Shown here piece by piece: positions 36,101-51,300 of a stretch of DNA of 64,000 bases (position 1 is the stretch's first letter; every line of letters starts with the position of its first letter). Position numbers and translations under genes: made by a program. This stretch comes from Smittia aterrima (taxonomy: Eukaryota > Arthropoda > Insecta > Diptera > Chironomidae), in the NCBI GenBank assembly GCA_033063855.1, contig CP093829.1:13175537-13239536 (forward strand), written 5' to 3'. The notes under the pieces were generated by a model, which worked only from the letters and a program-made list of their open reading frames with translations, was not told the origin of the DNA and made no database searches.

Positions 36101-39100
36101 GCAGCACTTATTATGCAAAAATGCCTTATTTATGCAAAACAGAAGCAAAGCGTCGCTCTATTCCTCACTCACTATGAATCCTTATTGCTTTAAACTTTTT
36201 TTTCCTCTGCAGTTTCAACTTTTTTTTTCTCGGCGTTGCAAATTCGCCTTTGTTCAAAATTAATTGTAATTGTCGAGAGAAAATTTAATTAAATGAAGAA
36301 TCTTTTCCCGTTTCGTTGAAACGGTTTCGAAGGGAAAATGTGAAACAAAGAAATCAAATGCACAATAAAGCAGAGAGCAGCTTTGTTTTGCTAGAGATAG
36401 AGCATAAAAGGATCACGTAGCTTGAGAGGATAATTGAATTGAATCGAATTTAAAGTTTCAGCAGAGAAATTACTCGGAGCAGTGCTCCATCTCATCATGT
36501 CCGCTATTGCTCCCTTATACAGTAGCTTCAAGGCGCTGACGTTTGATGAGTTCAACTTGACTCTCTCTTTAAATATGCAATAGAAAATCTGTAAACAATA
36601 AAAAGGGACGAGTCGATCTAATGAATAGGAGGGCGAGGAAATTAAAATCTCGTTTGTCCATAGCTCACTCGATGTTCAAAGGTAATTGAATACAAATTGC
36701 TTTCCCATTTTTAATGAATCGGATGGCATCATGTCTCCGTTTTTAATTTGTCGTCGCCGTGACACAAAATGGCTTTCGTTGTCATTAACATTGCTTGCCA
36801 TCTGATTTCCCAACCATTTATTACCTGCTGGCTTTTGGCGACTGTAAAAATTTCTTTTGCTATCTTTTTCCTTTAACTGTTCTCGCTGCGCCTTAGACAA
36901 CCGATAATGAAAGGAGGAAACAAAAAAAAACTCAGCAATTAGTCGGCGCTTTCCTTTCGCGCCTCATTCCGACGACAACGACACTTTTTATGGCGACGTG
37001 ATCCTTCGAATTAAATGACTCGAAGTGGAATTTCTTATCTAATGCGCTCGCTGGATTGGAAGCATATTGTCAGCTGGCGCATTATCTGACCGGTCTCTCT
37101 TTATCTAAGTTAAGCACATTGTTACAAAAAATTTCCACTTCGTGCTACTTCAACTGATGACGCTGCAGTTCTCCCTCCAGTTCAATTGTCCGTGGCTTGT
37201 CGCACACGAGAAAGCTTTGGCTTTTAATTGCCGCAAATCACGAAAAGACTCGCCTGAAAAGAAAATTCGGTGAGTCATCACAAAAAAAAAATATTCCAAA
37301 TAATATATTGATTGCATTTTTATTGCCGTCTATGCAACTTACGTACTCTAGTATTCCACTTAACGTTATTGTTATTCTGTTTCCCTTCCCGAAAAAAAAA
37401 GAAAACATTAAAAGTAATGAGTACGTGACATTGTTAAAGGGACCGGAGCTGAGTGTGTTGAGCCTCAATGCATGTGGCGCCCCTAATTGATGAATTTATA
37501 ATTTCTTTCCCTCCCTTACTCGACTAACTTACTCAAGCGTGTCATTTTTCAGGATTTTCTAGGCTTGGGTGAGGTTACATGCAATAAATAAGTTTTCTTT
37601 TACCTTCAATATTTTTCGCGTTATTAAATTTAAATGAAATTTCTCTCGCCGCCAACGATTATTTCGTCATCGTCGTCTCCGTTATGACTGAAGCTAAAGC
37701 AGCTCCAACCTCCCTCTTAATGTTTGTAATGTGTTTCCTGATATTTTTGTTTGGTGGCAAAGAATTGTTTTTCGTTGAGCGAAAAATACTCGCCAACGTC
37801 TCATTTGTCTCCCTAGACATTATTGTTTTCCATAATAGAATTACCATTTTCTCTTAGGCCACCCTCGCTCGAGCCACGTTTAGGACTTGTTTTCGAGAAT
37901 TGCCTCTAATAGAAACCGAAAGAGAGAATTTAATTGCATTTTCTATGCGGTTTAAAGCTAAAAGCACTTTTCCTGCGATCACATTTAAGAGGGGAGAATG
38001 ACAAGTGTCGTTTAATAAGCGCGTTCAAGCTCGAGTGAGCATAGAGAAAAGAAGAAAAAGGCAAAAAATCCACAAATTACACAACCGTCGAGAAGAAAAA
38101 TAAGCGCCAGACAGAACTGTCACCGGATTGTCTGTAATTAAATATTCCAAAAATTGGCAAAAGTAAAAATAAATTGTGCTGATTCGGATTCGTTCGTTCT
38201 ACTCTACTCGGGCTTGAGCTGTCGTAGCTGAATTTGTTTTTCAATTATCAAGTGAACGGCATCGTATTGTTTTATTTAAAGACTAAATAATATTTAGTTT
38301 GGTTTGTTTTTTCTATTTGGGAAAACTTTAATTTGAAAGAAAATTCAGCGATAAAAAATCTTTAAAGCACCGTTTGAAATAGAATGTAACTTTTTTCCCG
38401 AAGCATTGTATTAAATCCAAACAAAAGCTTGAAGAAGACTGCGAATTTAAGGAAGGAAAATTCCTCTGACTTAATTTATATGAACGAGGAAAAACACAAT
38501 AAAAACAATGAAAAAACCTCCCTCTCCGCACAGAATAAAATGAGGGTTAGTGTTATGTGTTTGTCCGACAAACTTTGTCAAATGCATGTCTAAGGATTTT
38601 GACTTTAAGGAGAGCCTCGATTTGAAATGGGATGAAGGTCGAAGTTGTTTTGAGGTCAGGATTAATTGAAACTTTTTTTCTCCTATTTCCATCACGTTCA
38701 TTCATTATGGATGCTCAATCCCAGAGCTACTTCTTAACAGGAAGAAAAAGAGCTTCAATATTTTATGCGATTCTCTGGCAGCGCAAGCTAAATTAACCTC
38801 GAAATATCATTCATTTATGCCGATGTGGTTTAAATATTGCATTCACCTATTCTCCCTCTTATTATTTTAATGTACCGGTCGCTGGAATGAATCCTTCTCG
38901 TTGAACGCTCTTCTCGAGTAAAAAAAGTTGTAGCATAAAAATGGTTGCGGTAAATTGCAAAGTTGGGGATGAGCAAAGCCCGACACAGTTACGAAGAGGA
39001 AATTAATATCATGATATTTGCTTAACATGGACTTCTCATCTAAGCGTTCAGCTCAACTCTCCCGGAGATTACAATTTGCTTGATGATGGCTTGTGTGGGT

Positions 39101-39235
39101 TCAGTTCAGAGTTTATACATTCTCTCTCTTACATAATTCGCCTGCCACATCCCTCCAGCCGCCCCATCCGACGACTAAGTGCCCTACCATGATAGATGGA
39201 ATCACATTGCACAGTTGATTCAACTTTATTTCCTG

Positions 39236-39250
39236 TCTCTCTCTCTCTCT
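39236..39250. repeat. TC dinucleotide tract
   Basis: An uninterrupted TC run of 15 bp within the luna intron. On the minus strand this is a GAGA motif cluster. Confidence 0.8.
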
Positions 39251-42200
39251 ATCCTCTACCAACTCTATCGTCCGCTACATGTCGTCTCGAAAAAAATAAT
39301 CGAGGAAGAAAATTAGATTTCGTGCAACGAGAGGAGTAAATTTTCACAAGTTTCTACTTGATGGAAACGACAGTAAAGTGTGAATTTTTATGTTGAATGA
39401 GACTCCGGAATTTGTCGTCTCGTGATCTGACAGCAAAACCCTGAATTACACTTGATACCCACAGGCAGCGATCGTACAATGCTCCGATGCCATTATTTCG
39501 TACATAAAATTAGTTTGTTTCTTTCCCGAGGGAGAAATATTCAGCGAGAGGGTAAATAAACTAAAGGTTTTTATGGCTGATGTAGAACAGTGCATGGCCT
39601 TTTAGCAGTCCTCTCCCTTTAGAACTTTTATTATATTTTCACACTATTGTAGTGCTCATGGATGAATGAACGGAGACGACGTAATAATTTATTGCTGATT
39701 GATGTTAATAATCCATCGCATCCTTTCTTCTCTCGTTCGCACACTCATTCTCACTCTGAGTCATCATAGAGAGTTTATTAGATTTGAATCTCGAGATATC
39801 AGCATAATTGATGACATTAGAGTTCACTTTATAGAGGAAGCTCCTCGTTGAGGGCGACGAGAAACAATAACAAAAGTGAAAGAAATCGATTCAAGTGCAA
39901 GCTTGAGTGAAAATCTCAATCGAGTCATTGCAAGCGGTAATGTTCGTGATTCACATACAGTTCAAGTGTTTGTTGACTGATTATCGAGGGTTGTTGCATG
40001 AGATTTAATTTTATTCTTTTTCGTTGATTACAACATGGGAACGAAGCAGCATTTAATGAACTTGCTCTTGATGCTGGTTGGCGTCTGCTGCTGAAATCGC
40101 TTTGATAAACAACAAAGACGAAAAGACCTTAAGCAGTTATTTTTAGACACAAAGCACGCTCGTAACTCACCGAATGGAAAAATCTCTTCGCTTTTTTTTT
40201 AGCAAGGAAGTACATGTGTTTGCATTCAAATTAATTTTTCTTTCCATCCCTCCCTCTCACTCTTCTTTGCTTTCATTTCATGTTAGTAAAAGACGAGAAT
40301 AATTGTGTGCCGCATCGAATGTAATTTAAGCGATGTAGATTTTATTTTTAGCCTCAAGTAGACTTTATTGTAAACATTAAAAAAAACTTGATGCGTCATA
40401 GCTTCGAGCAATATTCGCCCCTTTACAAGAGAATAAGGAAAAGGCGGCCTGGAAATAATAAACGAAGCGTCCGGTGCTCATTAACACGCGCATTGCATTT
40501 CGGCAACAAACCCTTGCGACTCGAGTTGTTCGCGCTAATCTCAAAACGGGACAAGTTGTCGTGATATTTCGGAAAATCCATGAGGGCATTCATAACTCTA
40601 AGTAGCGAGTGAAGGGAAAATTAATTCGTTGAAACAAGCGTGCCCTCCGCCCTCGTCTGATTGTGACGGTTGAACTTTATTTTCCCTTTTTCAGAAATAA
40701 CATAAAAACACAAAAGAGAAAAAAACGAGCGCGAGAAATGTTTTCTATCCATTTTTATGAAATTATTAATTTAAGTGAAACGACGATGACGACGACGAGT
40801 AAGGAAAGCTTTTTTTCCCTTTAAAACTCCACCAACGGGGTTTGGTAGGAAAAAGGATCTTTAGAGGGTGTAATGCGCTGAATGCGTCGTAAAATATACG
40901 TTTCACTGAAATTACTTAGGACTTTCTGCTCGCAGTCTTACGCAAAAAGGGTTAACTTAAATTCTTCATCGCTCCACAAGAATTTTCCTGCCATATTTTA
41001 TTGAAACATCAAGTTTTCTGTAAAGTTTTCCTTATAATTTATGGCTGCTCTCACAAAGACATCGTATTCCTCACAAACTGAAATTCATCTTGATGGAGTC
41101 ATACTCACACTCACGCTCGAGTAAAGCGAAAACTTTTCCTTCTAATGTTAAAACCATAAAAGTTATGAATTTTTTTATGAAAATATTTGTACACATGCCT
41201 TATGCCTCTAATGCTTTTTATGGATGTCTGCGTACATCTTCATTTCACTCTCGTCGTCTTCGTCGTTGTCGACACGGAGGAAGAATGTTACGAATTTTAC
41301 TTCTCGCTATCTCTTTCTTTTTGGTAATTGTGCCACAGGGAAAATTTCTTCCTTTTCCTTACGCTTAATCTCTCCTTTTCTTATTTTGTTCTCTTGGGAG
41401 GAGGAGATGCCTTCTGTACGGAAGCATGGCTGCTCATTGCTGCCTAGCACAAGCCAAAAACTTTCCTTTATATTAAGAGAATTTTCCTTCTCTAACTCAA
41501 ACGAGCGAGGGCAAAGAAATATAAAGATTTTTCCATCAAGAGAAATTTCCTTTTCATATTCAAGAAAACATAAAGGAAAATATTTGCCGGGGAGAGAAGT
41601 GAAAACCTTGCCGATGTATTTTTTTCAGCATTAGGGGAGTCTGTGTCAGTCTAGACTGGGAAAAGAACGAATTACTCTAGTCGTCGGTTGTAGCAAAATC
41701 AAATTCGAGATAATATTCCGACATTGTGCCCATAAACACATGCGGTTAATGTTTGACCTTTTCAGTTCAGATACACACAAATGTTCCTCGGCTGAGTTAG
41801 TTCATCCGACAATTAAAGACCAATTTATAGAGCAAACCAAACTCATTGAAAGAGAACCACAACGACTAAGAACTGTTAGGTAAAGTGAAATAAAACGAGG
41901 CTCGAAATGTGTCGAGTTTTTCTCTATTTTCACTTACACGTTAACTTTCAAAATCGTCACCGAAATTGAGTTCTCGCCTTTCCGCTCGATGACAAAACAA
42001 ACACTGCATAGATAACTTGAAGTGAAACTCACTGTTTCATGTGAGACGAGCATAAGAAATTTTCTGTTTATCATGATGAGAAAAAATTCCATCGCAATAT
42101 TTATTGATCAACGTTTACTTCTTTCGATGATGCTGCCGTTCAAGAAGAGCTCGACTCGAGTATGTCAAGTGGGCAGAGCTCTCAAAACAAGATGGAAACC

Positions 42201-45200
42201 TTGTGAGAATGCTTGCCTAAATATTGATTATGAAAATTATACTAATGAGTAAATCAAATAAGCATTTACATACATCTACGCTTGACCATCTCTCGAAAAC
42301 CGTGCCTGCTATTTCTCTGACCAAAAACACTCAAGTTTCTTCTTCATTCTCCACTTCTACGCTTGAAGCGATGGAATCAAAAGAATTTCTTGTTTTTAAG
42401 CGCGTTTCGACGATTGCATAATGTTCCCGAAAATAAATATTCTCTTCTTCTTTTGGTGACTTCAGCGGTGTCGCAAAGCTTTGTTAGAAAACACCTGACG
42501 CGAGACGATGAAAGAGAAACAATTCGACTCGTCTTTCTAAGACTGATCTCCTCACGAAGAAATATTTACATTTCCAAGTTTAAACTATGTTAATAAATTA
42601 ACGTGTGACTTGCACTACGAGAAAATGTTTAGCAACTTTATTGAGATGAAAGCATTTTCCCAAAGAAATTGATTTCGTTAAGTGGCGAGACATTGTTCGA
42701 CAAATTTCTACATACAAAAAAATCTTTGCTCTCAAACTAAACATTGCTGCCAAGCCCTAAGCAAAGCCATTAATAATCTTCACACCGGCTCTTTAATTTT
42801 ATGTCACTGACCATATTTTCCGGAATTCTTTCTCGAAAGCCGACGATAGGAGAGGAATTCGTAATATATTTTCTATCGGAATTTCCCGTAAGCTTTAAGA
42901 ACAAGTTGACGGCACCCTCGACGACTCAGAATTCAATAATTGAATAAATTATTTAGTGTAGGTCTCAATCAAGCTGCTGAGAATGGAATTTATCGGTGCT
43001 AGAGGGAGCATTTTGGGAGGGAGTTAGCTGAGCGAAAAGAAATGTGGAAGAATATCTCGACAGAATTTCAAATTACGGAAAACATTCGAAACGAACTCGC
43101 ACATAGCAAACGTCGAAGAATAACATCAAACTGAATAATGATTTCCCTCTTGATTTCCTCGGAGAAGGATGGTTGTTCATATGGGCGCAAAAAAAAAGAA
43201 AAGACGACGACATGGCAAGACTTCCAATATACTTTCCGATCCAGTAGTTTGAACGACTTCACCACAATAATAGAATCGCCCTGAACGTAGAAAAGAGACG
43301 ACGAATGACTTGATTTTTATTTCTTCACCAATTCCTTCTCGATTTGATAAAAATCTAATAAAGCCGAGAGTTTTCTTTTTCATCATCTTCATCTCCGTTG
43401 TGGCTAGCACGTGTTACATGTCGACGACGATGGCACAAAGAAAGCGAGTTGAGTTGAAAGGTGCAGTTCTTTCTTTGTCAAGTTGTTCCATTATCGAAAT
43501 GGTTTAAGCTCTTGCTACGATGAACTGACAAATCGTATGGAACTGCAGTGAAGACACAAAGAGATTTTGCTTTAATTGAAAATTTTTGCAGCGAGATCTG
43601 ATTTTTCTTATTAATAAAAGCTTGGCAATCGACACATGAGTTTTGACTTGACATCGTCACCGCTGTCACTGCGCTTGTTCTCAACATAAAAACTAAATTG
43701 AAATATTCCCGCGAGAAGCTTCACGTCGTAAGAAAGAATGGAAATAAATTTCATGTCGTATTAAATCAAGCAAGAATCGTATCAAGAAAGCTTTCATTGC
43801 ACATTTTTCTTTCATTTTCCCTCCCGCTCACTCTGCTCTGCTTGTTCAGTGTCGTTTTATCTTTAGATGAAGGCATTGCGCGAGGTAATAATTCACCTGC
43901 AGCTGAGAAGACAGCATTTCACCTCACATATTTTTTTAAATTTTCTTTTGTTCGCTTCAATTCTCTTCTTCGATTGAGCTGTTGACATTCGACAACTGTG
44001 CATAAGAGAATGCAACTCTATGTTCAAATTGCTTTACTCTCGAACAGCGATTTGCGAAATTGAAACTGAAATAAAGGAGTCAATACAGCCGAGAAACCTC
44101 GAACCAAAGCACTTTCACTTACGTGGAAGAATCTTGACTCGTTCTCTGACTAGCGATGAAAGGAAACTAGAGAAACACGTTTTACGAATTAAAGAGTGAA
44201 ATAAAGAATATTTCAAGTTGTTAGCTCCAGGCAACGGAAAGCGAAAGAAAGAAAAACCTTCGAATCGAGTTGTGTGTAAAGAATAAGAATCAACATTATC
44301 CCAAAAGCTGAGAATCGTCAATTTTTTTTATGATCTCTAGACACCAAACGTGGAAGAATTGAGAATAGGATTAAGTTAAAAACAAGAGGCACGGCAATAG
44401 AAAGTCAGCGAGCGCTTCGTTCCATTTAAACCTGTTTTACTTAAAACGAAAATGCAAAGAAATACAATTTATTGTTTGTCACCTTTCGGTGTGTCGAGGA
44501 ACCTCGGCTTATGTTGATAGAAATCGATCAGAATCGAGAAAAAAGCCTTTTTTGCCACATTTTAAATCACCTTATAGATTTAAAAACCTTCCAAATCTTC
44601 TGACTCGAGGCGGGACGAGAAAGATATGAGAACAAGCGACAGAGGTCACAAAAGGCTAAATCGTTCGCTTCTTATTTCAACCAAAAAAGAGATTCTGTGT
44701 GTGGGATTCTTCAATCTCGACTTGTGTGTATATTCAATTCAAGATTTATTCGACGGAAGAGAACTAAATGAAGTTTGCGGTTTCGTTCAGAGCTTTACGG
44801 TGCCTTGCACATCAACAACGACAACAGAACTGTGAAATTTAAAAGCCTTCTCCTACATTGAAACTACGAGGAAATCTCTTTTCATTTCTTTTATCAGATC
44901 ATTGCCCTTGAACGAGTATCGCTTTCTTTATTTCCCTTTTCTTCTTCGTCTTCTTCCCGTGTCTAACAGTTGAGGGGAAAGAACATCAAAATTTCTTCCA
45001 CGAAACAACCACGAAACATAAACTTTAATTCGAGCTAAAAAATAAACTTTTTTGAACAAGGAATTTAAACCCAAAGATGAAAATTACCGAAGCGAACTGC
45101 GCGAAAAAGAAAAAGTTTTTGCTTTGGGAAATTTTTTGGTGTTTTCCATTCATGAACGGAAATTCTAATACGCGTTAAAAAAATTAACTTTTGCGCTCTT

Positions 45201-47898
45201 GCATAAAAGAAGAAAAGTGATCGAGACATTCACATTGAGACTCAAATTGAAGTCGACGAATTCACAATGGCGTAATCATTTAATTTTCGCTGGAAATTTA
45301 TATTTCAAAAAGAAATCAACGGAATGACCGTCAAAAGCGAAAACTTCGTTGCTTAGGTCGTTCAGCCCCCGCAGAACTTTTTCGTTTCTTTCAATAACAA
45401 AGCAATAACAAAGTTAGAAGAAATTTCTCTTAAAGCCCGCCAACAATGTAGGCAAAGCATAATTCTAATCAGAATATTTTTTAAAAAAACATGTTTATAC
45501 ATAGAAACGAAGAAATGGGGGAGAGAGCTAAAGAATTGGAAAGAGACGCGCGCTGTGAGAATAAAAAGTTAAATAAAATGAATTTATAAGCAATAATTAA
45601 GAAGCGAAGAGGAGAAAACAAAATCCAAAAAAAAAACGAAGTTAAAGGCAAATAGCGAACGACGAAATAAAAGAATAAAGAAACATTTTTAAATGATGAC
45701 GACATCGAACTGCGCGTGTATAAAAATAAAACCACGCTGTTTACGATGCACAACGAAATGAGCGTCAGTTCACATGAGAGAAGTTTTATTTTTTGAAATT
45801 TGAGCAGATTATTTTTTACAAACTCCTTGATAACTTCAAAATAAAGTCTGATCAAATCATCTCAGATTTCGACAAGAATGTTTACCATGGCCGCCACAAT
45901 AAAAATATGCAATTTTATCCGCTTGAATCCAGTGAAGTTCGCTTGATGCGAACCTGTTTCTTAATTTAAATTTAAATTTAGCAACAAACAACAACAACAA
46001 AAAAACGTTATTACTATTCACCGGCTTCTACTTCATCATCATAAAGAAGGCGAAGCCTAACAAATGAATCAACGTTAACGTTCACTGCATTCAATGCCAA
46101 GCGTCTGATGAATTGTTGTGAGACTTTTTTTTCTCGTGTCTCGATCGACGTTTGAATATGCAAAGGTTTAAAGGGGAGTCTGAGATCATGCAGTTAACTT
46201 TGACAGCATCAAATCCTAAAATATTTTTAGATTCTCAAGAGATTCGACATTGGCATTTTTGGTGAAATATTGACATCACGCGCTGATTGTTACGAGATAG
46301 AAAACGAAGAAGAAAAATACGTTAGACCAAGCCACAAACACAATGTTAAAGATCTTTCTTGAGGACGGTTGAAAGCGAAAGAAAAAAATATTTGGCATGT
46401 GTGTAAATTAATGTTAAGAAGCCTTCGCGCTTCTTTCTTTATTGTTTTTTTTTTGATTCAAATGAAGCGATGACATCATGATGATAACATAGATGACATA
46501 GCTGGAGATGGCGGACTCAAAAATATTTTATTCTTCAAAAGTCGTTTTTTATTTCATTCATAATCAACAGCATTTCAATTCTTTTTTTTTTGGAGCTTGG
46601 CTAAATAAATTCATATTATATCTTCAACCATGTCATTCTGAGCGAGAACGAATGAAGGAAGAAACAACAAATATTCGACCCAGAGCGAGAGTTATGTCAT
46701 CGCGCGTTTGGATTATTTCAGGCTTTTTAATATTCTTGTTGTTTTTCACATGCCTCGATAGCCATTTCGAGTTTTTTTTCTTCAGAATGTGTGTTTACAT
46801 TCGAGCCATGAGATTCATAAGTTAGCTTTTTCAACAAAACGCTTTTGTCCGAGATAGATAGAGAGTGAGAGAGAAATAAACCCGAAAGCTAGAAGATTCT
46901 TTGTATATAAATTTTATCAATATTGAATTTTTATGTTAATGAACATCCTGGAAGAGGGAAACTTCAGAAAACTGTTTGGGGATTGCGTTAAGGAAAATTG
47001 TACAATGCCTTCGGGGCTTTCTTTCTTTCAAGAATTGTTAGCTGGTTTGCTAAGATAACCCTTCAGAAAAAGCTTTAGTTGTCGAGTTATCCTAAAATAG
47101 AAACAAAAAGAAAATTCTCTTTGCTCCGCATAAGCAGACTTAAAGGGGAAGCTTGATTGTTTTCTCTTGAAATATTCATCAAATATTCAAATGATATACA
47201 AATACGTTATGCTGAGGGAGAGACGAGGAGAGAGACGCTCGCTCATGATATGTGTTTACAAGCCCATTGTTTGTTTTCTTTCTTTTTTCCTATACGAGCA
47301 TTATTTCAGGTTCGCGGTTCCAATGTTCAGAATATTTATTTCATTTCGTCCGTCGGTTTACTCATTCGCTCCTGCCGCCACCGCCAGCATAGCCACATTG
47401 TCAAATACGAGGAGATGAAATGAAAAGCTCATGACGGATATTACCGCAGTCGACGTAGAGATTTATGCTTGTAGGGTTGAAAAAGAGAGCGTAAACTATA
47501 TTACCTCGGATTTAAAAATGAGGCGTCGGTATCATGCGTGCGTTTTCAATTAGAATATTTTAGCGAAATACTTTTTCCAGCAATTTCGTCCTTCGCTTCA
47601 AAAGCTCTTGCTCGTTCGCATAAATTATTTGTCATGCGACGTGTAGCAAAATGTGCCATAACGAAAATTTAATCGGACATAATGTGACAAATCGGAATGA
47701 GAAACGGTCGAGAGATTCTCGTTTTTCTGCTGTCGAACGGGCCTCATCGAATATGTAATGTGTCTAACCACAATAAAAATGTCCCCGAAAGATAATAAAA
47801 GTGGAAAGAGTTGACGAGGAGAGGAGCTTTTGCATTCCCAAGTGAGCTTTCAATGTGATGCCAACATGCCGTAACTCAATCAAGGGGAGAAATGAAAT

Positions 47899-48368
47899 AT
47901 GAGTCAGTGGATAGTCCCAAAATTGGAAAAAGATTGTAAGGGAGAGTTAGACCGTTGTGTTTGATGCTCCTTTCTTCTGAATCTGAATATTTTGGCATTG
48001 TCTGTTAAGGGCAAATGGACGTTTATCTTCACGTTCTTCTTACTAATATCCTGATTGAAAGATGTTTTGATACAGAATAGAAAAACAGCTGAAAGCAATT
48101 CACTTCGGTTTGGCAGACAGATTTCGAATTGCTTTGTTTGCTGTGGAGATTTTCCATTTCGATTGTTGTTCGAGCGAATGAAAAAGAGAAAATTGCACGA
48201 AACGAAAATCTTGATGAGTTTATCACAAAAGAGAAAAGAGCTCTTGACGGTCAAGAGAGATGGAGACAGGCAAGACAAGCGATTGGGCTCGCACAACAAG
48301 ACATAAAGCGACTACTCAAACGGGCAATTCTAAAGGAAAACATTGCTGGTTATGCTAAATTGATTTAA
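47899..48368 (+). CDS. candidate small nested gene, about 76 aa, unknown function
   Basis: Proposed exons are 47899..47935 and 48175..48368. Exon 1 reads MSQWIVPKLEKD plus one base, followed by a GTAAGG donor. Exon 2 opens after TTGTTGTTCGAG and stays in frame: SNEKEKIARNENLDEFITKE, then KRALDGQERWRQARQAIGLA, then QQDIKRLLKRAILKENIAGY, then AKLI and a stop. The product would be highly charged and almost wholly helical, with no signal peptide, membrane segment or Cys. I do not recognise the family. The acceptor is not ideal (GAG). Another acceptor at 48121 is also in phase and would add 18 mostly hydrophobic residues. An overlapping ATG at 47892 gives a different exon 1 frame. The gene would lie in the sense orientation within luna intron 1. 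Exon 2 is more protein-like than other frames here, but chance is not excluded. Confidence 0.35.
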
Positions 48369-51300
48369 TTTTATGTCACTTTTATTGCAAATTAAAAAGG
48401 GGAGCCGTGAATTCTTGTCGAGGATCTCATGAGACAAGTGAAGCACTTGCTTTGCAATTTGAACTTTTCGTTTTTTTACGAATCTGCTCGACTACATCTG
48501 TCGTATAATTCTCTTAAATTGCTTCTGAAGTTTCTAAGAAGAATCGTAAAAAATTTTACGGAATAAGATTTCGCATAAATCTCAGCGGCAATGACACTTT
48601 TCCAGCTTTGCTTTAGAAATTGATTTCCTTTTCCCTATTTAGAGCGAGAGAACATTAAAAATAAATAATCGACAATCGGGTGAATTAAGTGGAAAGGCGA
48701 GACGAAGTACGATGGTTTATCTTATCGAGCAGCCCAACTAAAGGATCATTTGCGCAAAGTCATTCAAAGTTTTATTGCTGGCCGGCTCGTAACCATTTAT
48801 CCGCTTGATTTAAGATCCATTGGAGTGAAGTCACGTGATTTCTCGTAATTAATTCACTGTGAATCACAATTAAAATGTCCTGCAAAGCAGCGAAAGGCAA
48901 CAGCCGGTGAGAAAATGTAATTAAACTTCATTATTGCGATATTTCACGCCGTCGCCATTGGAAGCTCTGCCCTCTCTTTGTCGTTGTTTCATTAACAAAA
49001 AGCCGTTGAGCGCTTTAAAATGAAGCTAGAATAATAGACTGCCGGCTGGTTAACTTTTTTTCTGCTTTGTTTCTGTCGCTATCATCATCCCCGCAACGAA
49101 CATCGTCCATTAAAAATTGAAATTGCGTACCGGCGAGAGAGAAAAATCATGTTTGCAGCTTTAGACTTTCACACTAGTTTCATTCATTCTGCCACCGATG
49201 ACGATGCTCAAAGTAAATTCTCTCGCTCTGCATTCAGCAATCTGCCAACGTGTGTAGCAGAAGGCAAATCGAGATTTTTTGCTTCCATTTCATTGCAATT
49301 TGCAAAAGCGCTTTTGAGAGCGCTTATTTTTCCAGGGTTATACTAGCGCGCTTTGATCACAGCTCGCGCTTGCTTGCCGCAGCATAATGCATCGCTACTA
49401 TGAAAAGATATAGCGTGATTAATGCCACAATTTTATGAAATCATTTTAGCAAAAATAGTTTTTTTTATTTTCTGAAAATGTTGGCAAATTTAATTTGTTG
49501 ACTTTAACTGAATTTCAAACAAGACTTAAACATAAACGAGTCGCTTCACCATATTCAGCAGAAAATGCCGCGCAAAAACCAGTTTTACGATCTCGACCAT
49601 GCCGCATGGATCACAACTCGCGTATTATATCATACACTCACATGGCGGTTTGTGCTGATTTTTTATTGCCACTCGCTTTTCTTATGTATTTGTTTCATTT
49701 CTTATCTTCGTCTCTTCTCACTTTCGCAATTTGACCGTTAAAAAGTTTGTTGTTTACATTTACCGGCTTTTTTTCGCCGGCGTCATTTTGATTTTCTGCG
49801 CGTGTTGTTGGCGTTATTTACCTACCTATGTATCCGATCTTGTTTAATATGAATGATCAATAAGACGATGACGATTTCTTTTGCAAAATACCCTCGTCGC
49901 ATGTAGTAGAAACAATTTTGCGAAATGGAAATTTTGGCGCAATGCATCGACAACCGAATAAATGTCTCATCAATTTAAAATTTCTTTCAATTTATTTTGA
50001 AATGTGATATGCTGTGTGATCGTATTTCAAACTGGAGAAAAGGAAAATTAATTGAATTGAATGCGAAAACATATGCGGCACCGAGTTAGTAAACATAATC
50101 TCGCTGTGTCGACAGTTTGGTATTGAATTTAGTCATATCGAGACTGGTTTGTTCCAGAAGCTTAAAGCGAGTAGTTGAAACACTTGTTTCTTTATTAAAA
50201 AGTACTCGAATGTCATCATCGTCTTATTTCCCTCCAAATTCCTTTTATTTACACAGCACATTGTTTAATCAAAATTTCGTAATAAAAAGCGAGAGATAGC
50301 AAGTTGTTTATTTTGATCGATACTCGGCGAGGTATGAAATCAGTTTTTTTTTTCGAAGAAAAACGCGCGCACGAGGCGGCGAGGTGAGGCATTTATACAC
50401 ACATCGTATGTAATTTATTTTGAGAAGCTTAAAGAGCTTTTGTGTCTATTCTCGTTATCAGCAAATTTTACTTGCTCTTGTTCTACACTCACATAAGACG
50501 ATGTAAACACAAGGGAAGCAAGAGCAGCATTTGTGCGACAACATAATAAAAACGAGAGACGAGATACAATTAATTAGTCGAGGCGAGCAGAGCCGTTGAA
50601 TAATAATCGTTGCTACCTCCACCGTCGCATCGCACTCGCTGTTTTCATTTTCATTCTCAGCTTCGATGACTCAATGCTTGCGACATGACATCATCGCTCG
50701 TTTCGCCTGAAACACTCGTTACATTCCGAGAATTCTTATTATCATCAACTTCAAATAAATAGCAAGTCTCGACGCAAATAGATTCAGGTTTGCGGTCACG
50801 AAATTGCAGTGCGCCGCATTTTTTATTCTTCGAATTGATGAATGAAATTTAAAATTATTTACTTGCGGTTATGTAATTCCTTCGACCTGGAATCTTACTC
50901 AGTGCAGTTCAATCGGCTTTGTTGCTGAATACGCGAGATTTGTAAAGTGAATTCTCTTAAACAGGTTGGCATGAGTAATCGACGTTACGTACGTGAATGA
51001 AAATTACTCGACGGAAATCAAGAGAATCTTAAAACATTTGTATTATCGATTTAATGCATATACTCAGTGTTGACTCATTTTTGAAACTAAGTAGCCACAC
51101 GTTTTACAAATGATAATTAGCTCTTTGGTGAGTTGAACGGGGATCGCTTGTGTTAAAGCTTCTTTTGGTGTCTAACGATAATTTGTTTTCATAACAAACT
51201 TCCTTCTCTCATTTGTAAATATATTTTCCTTCGTCGCAGAAAAGGGTAAGCGTGGAGTTGTTAAATTATTAAATGCGACGAAGAGGCACGAAGTGAAACT

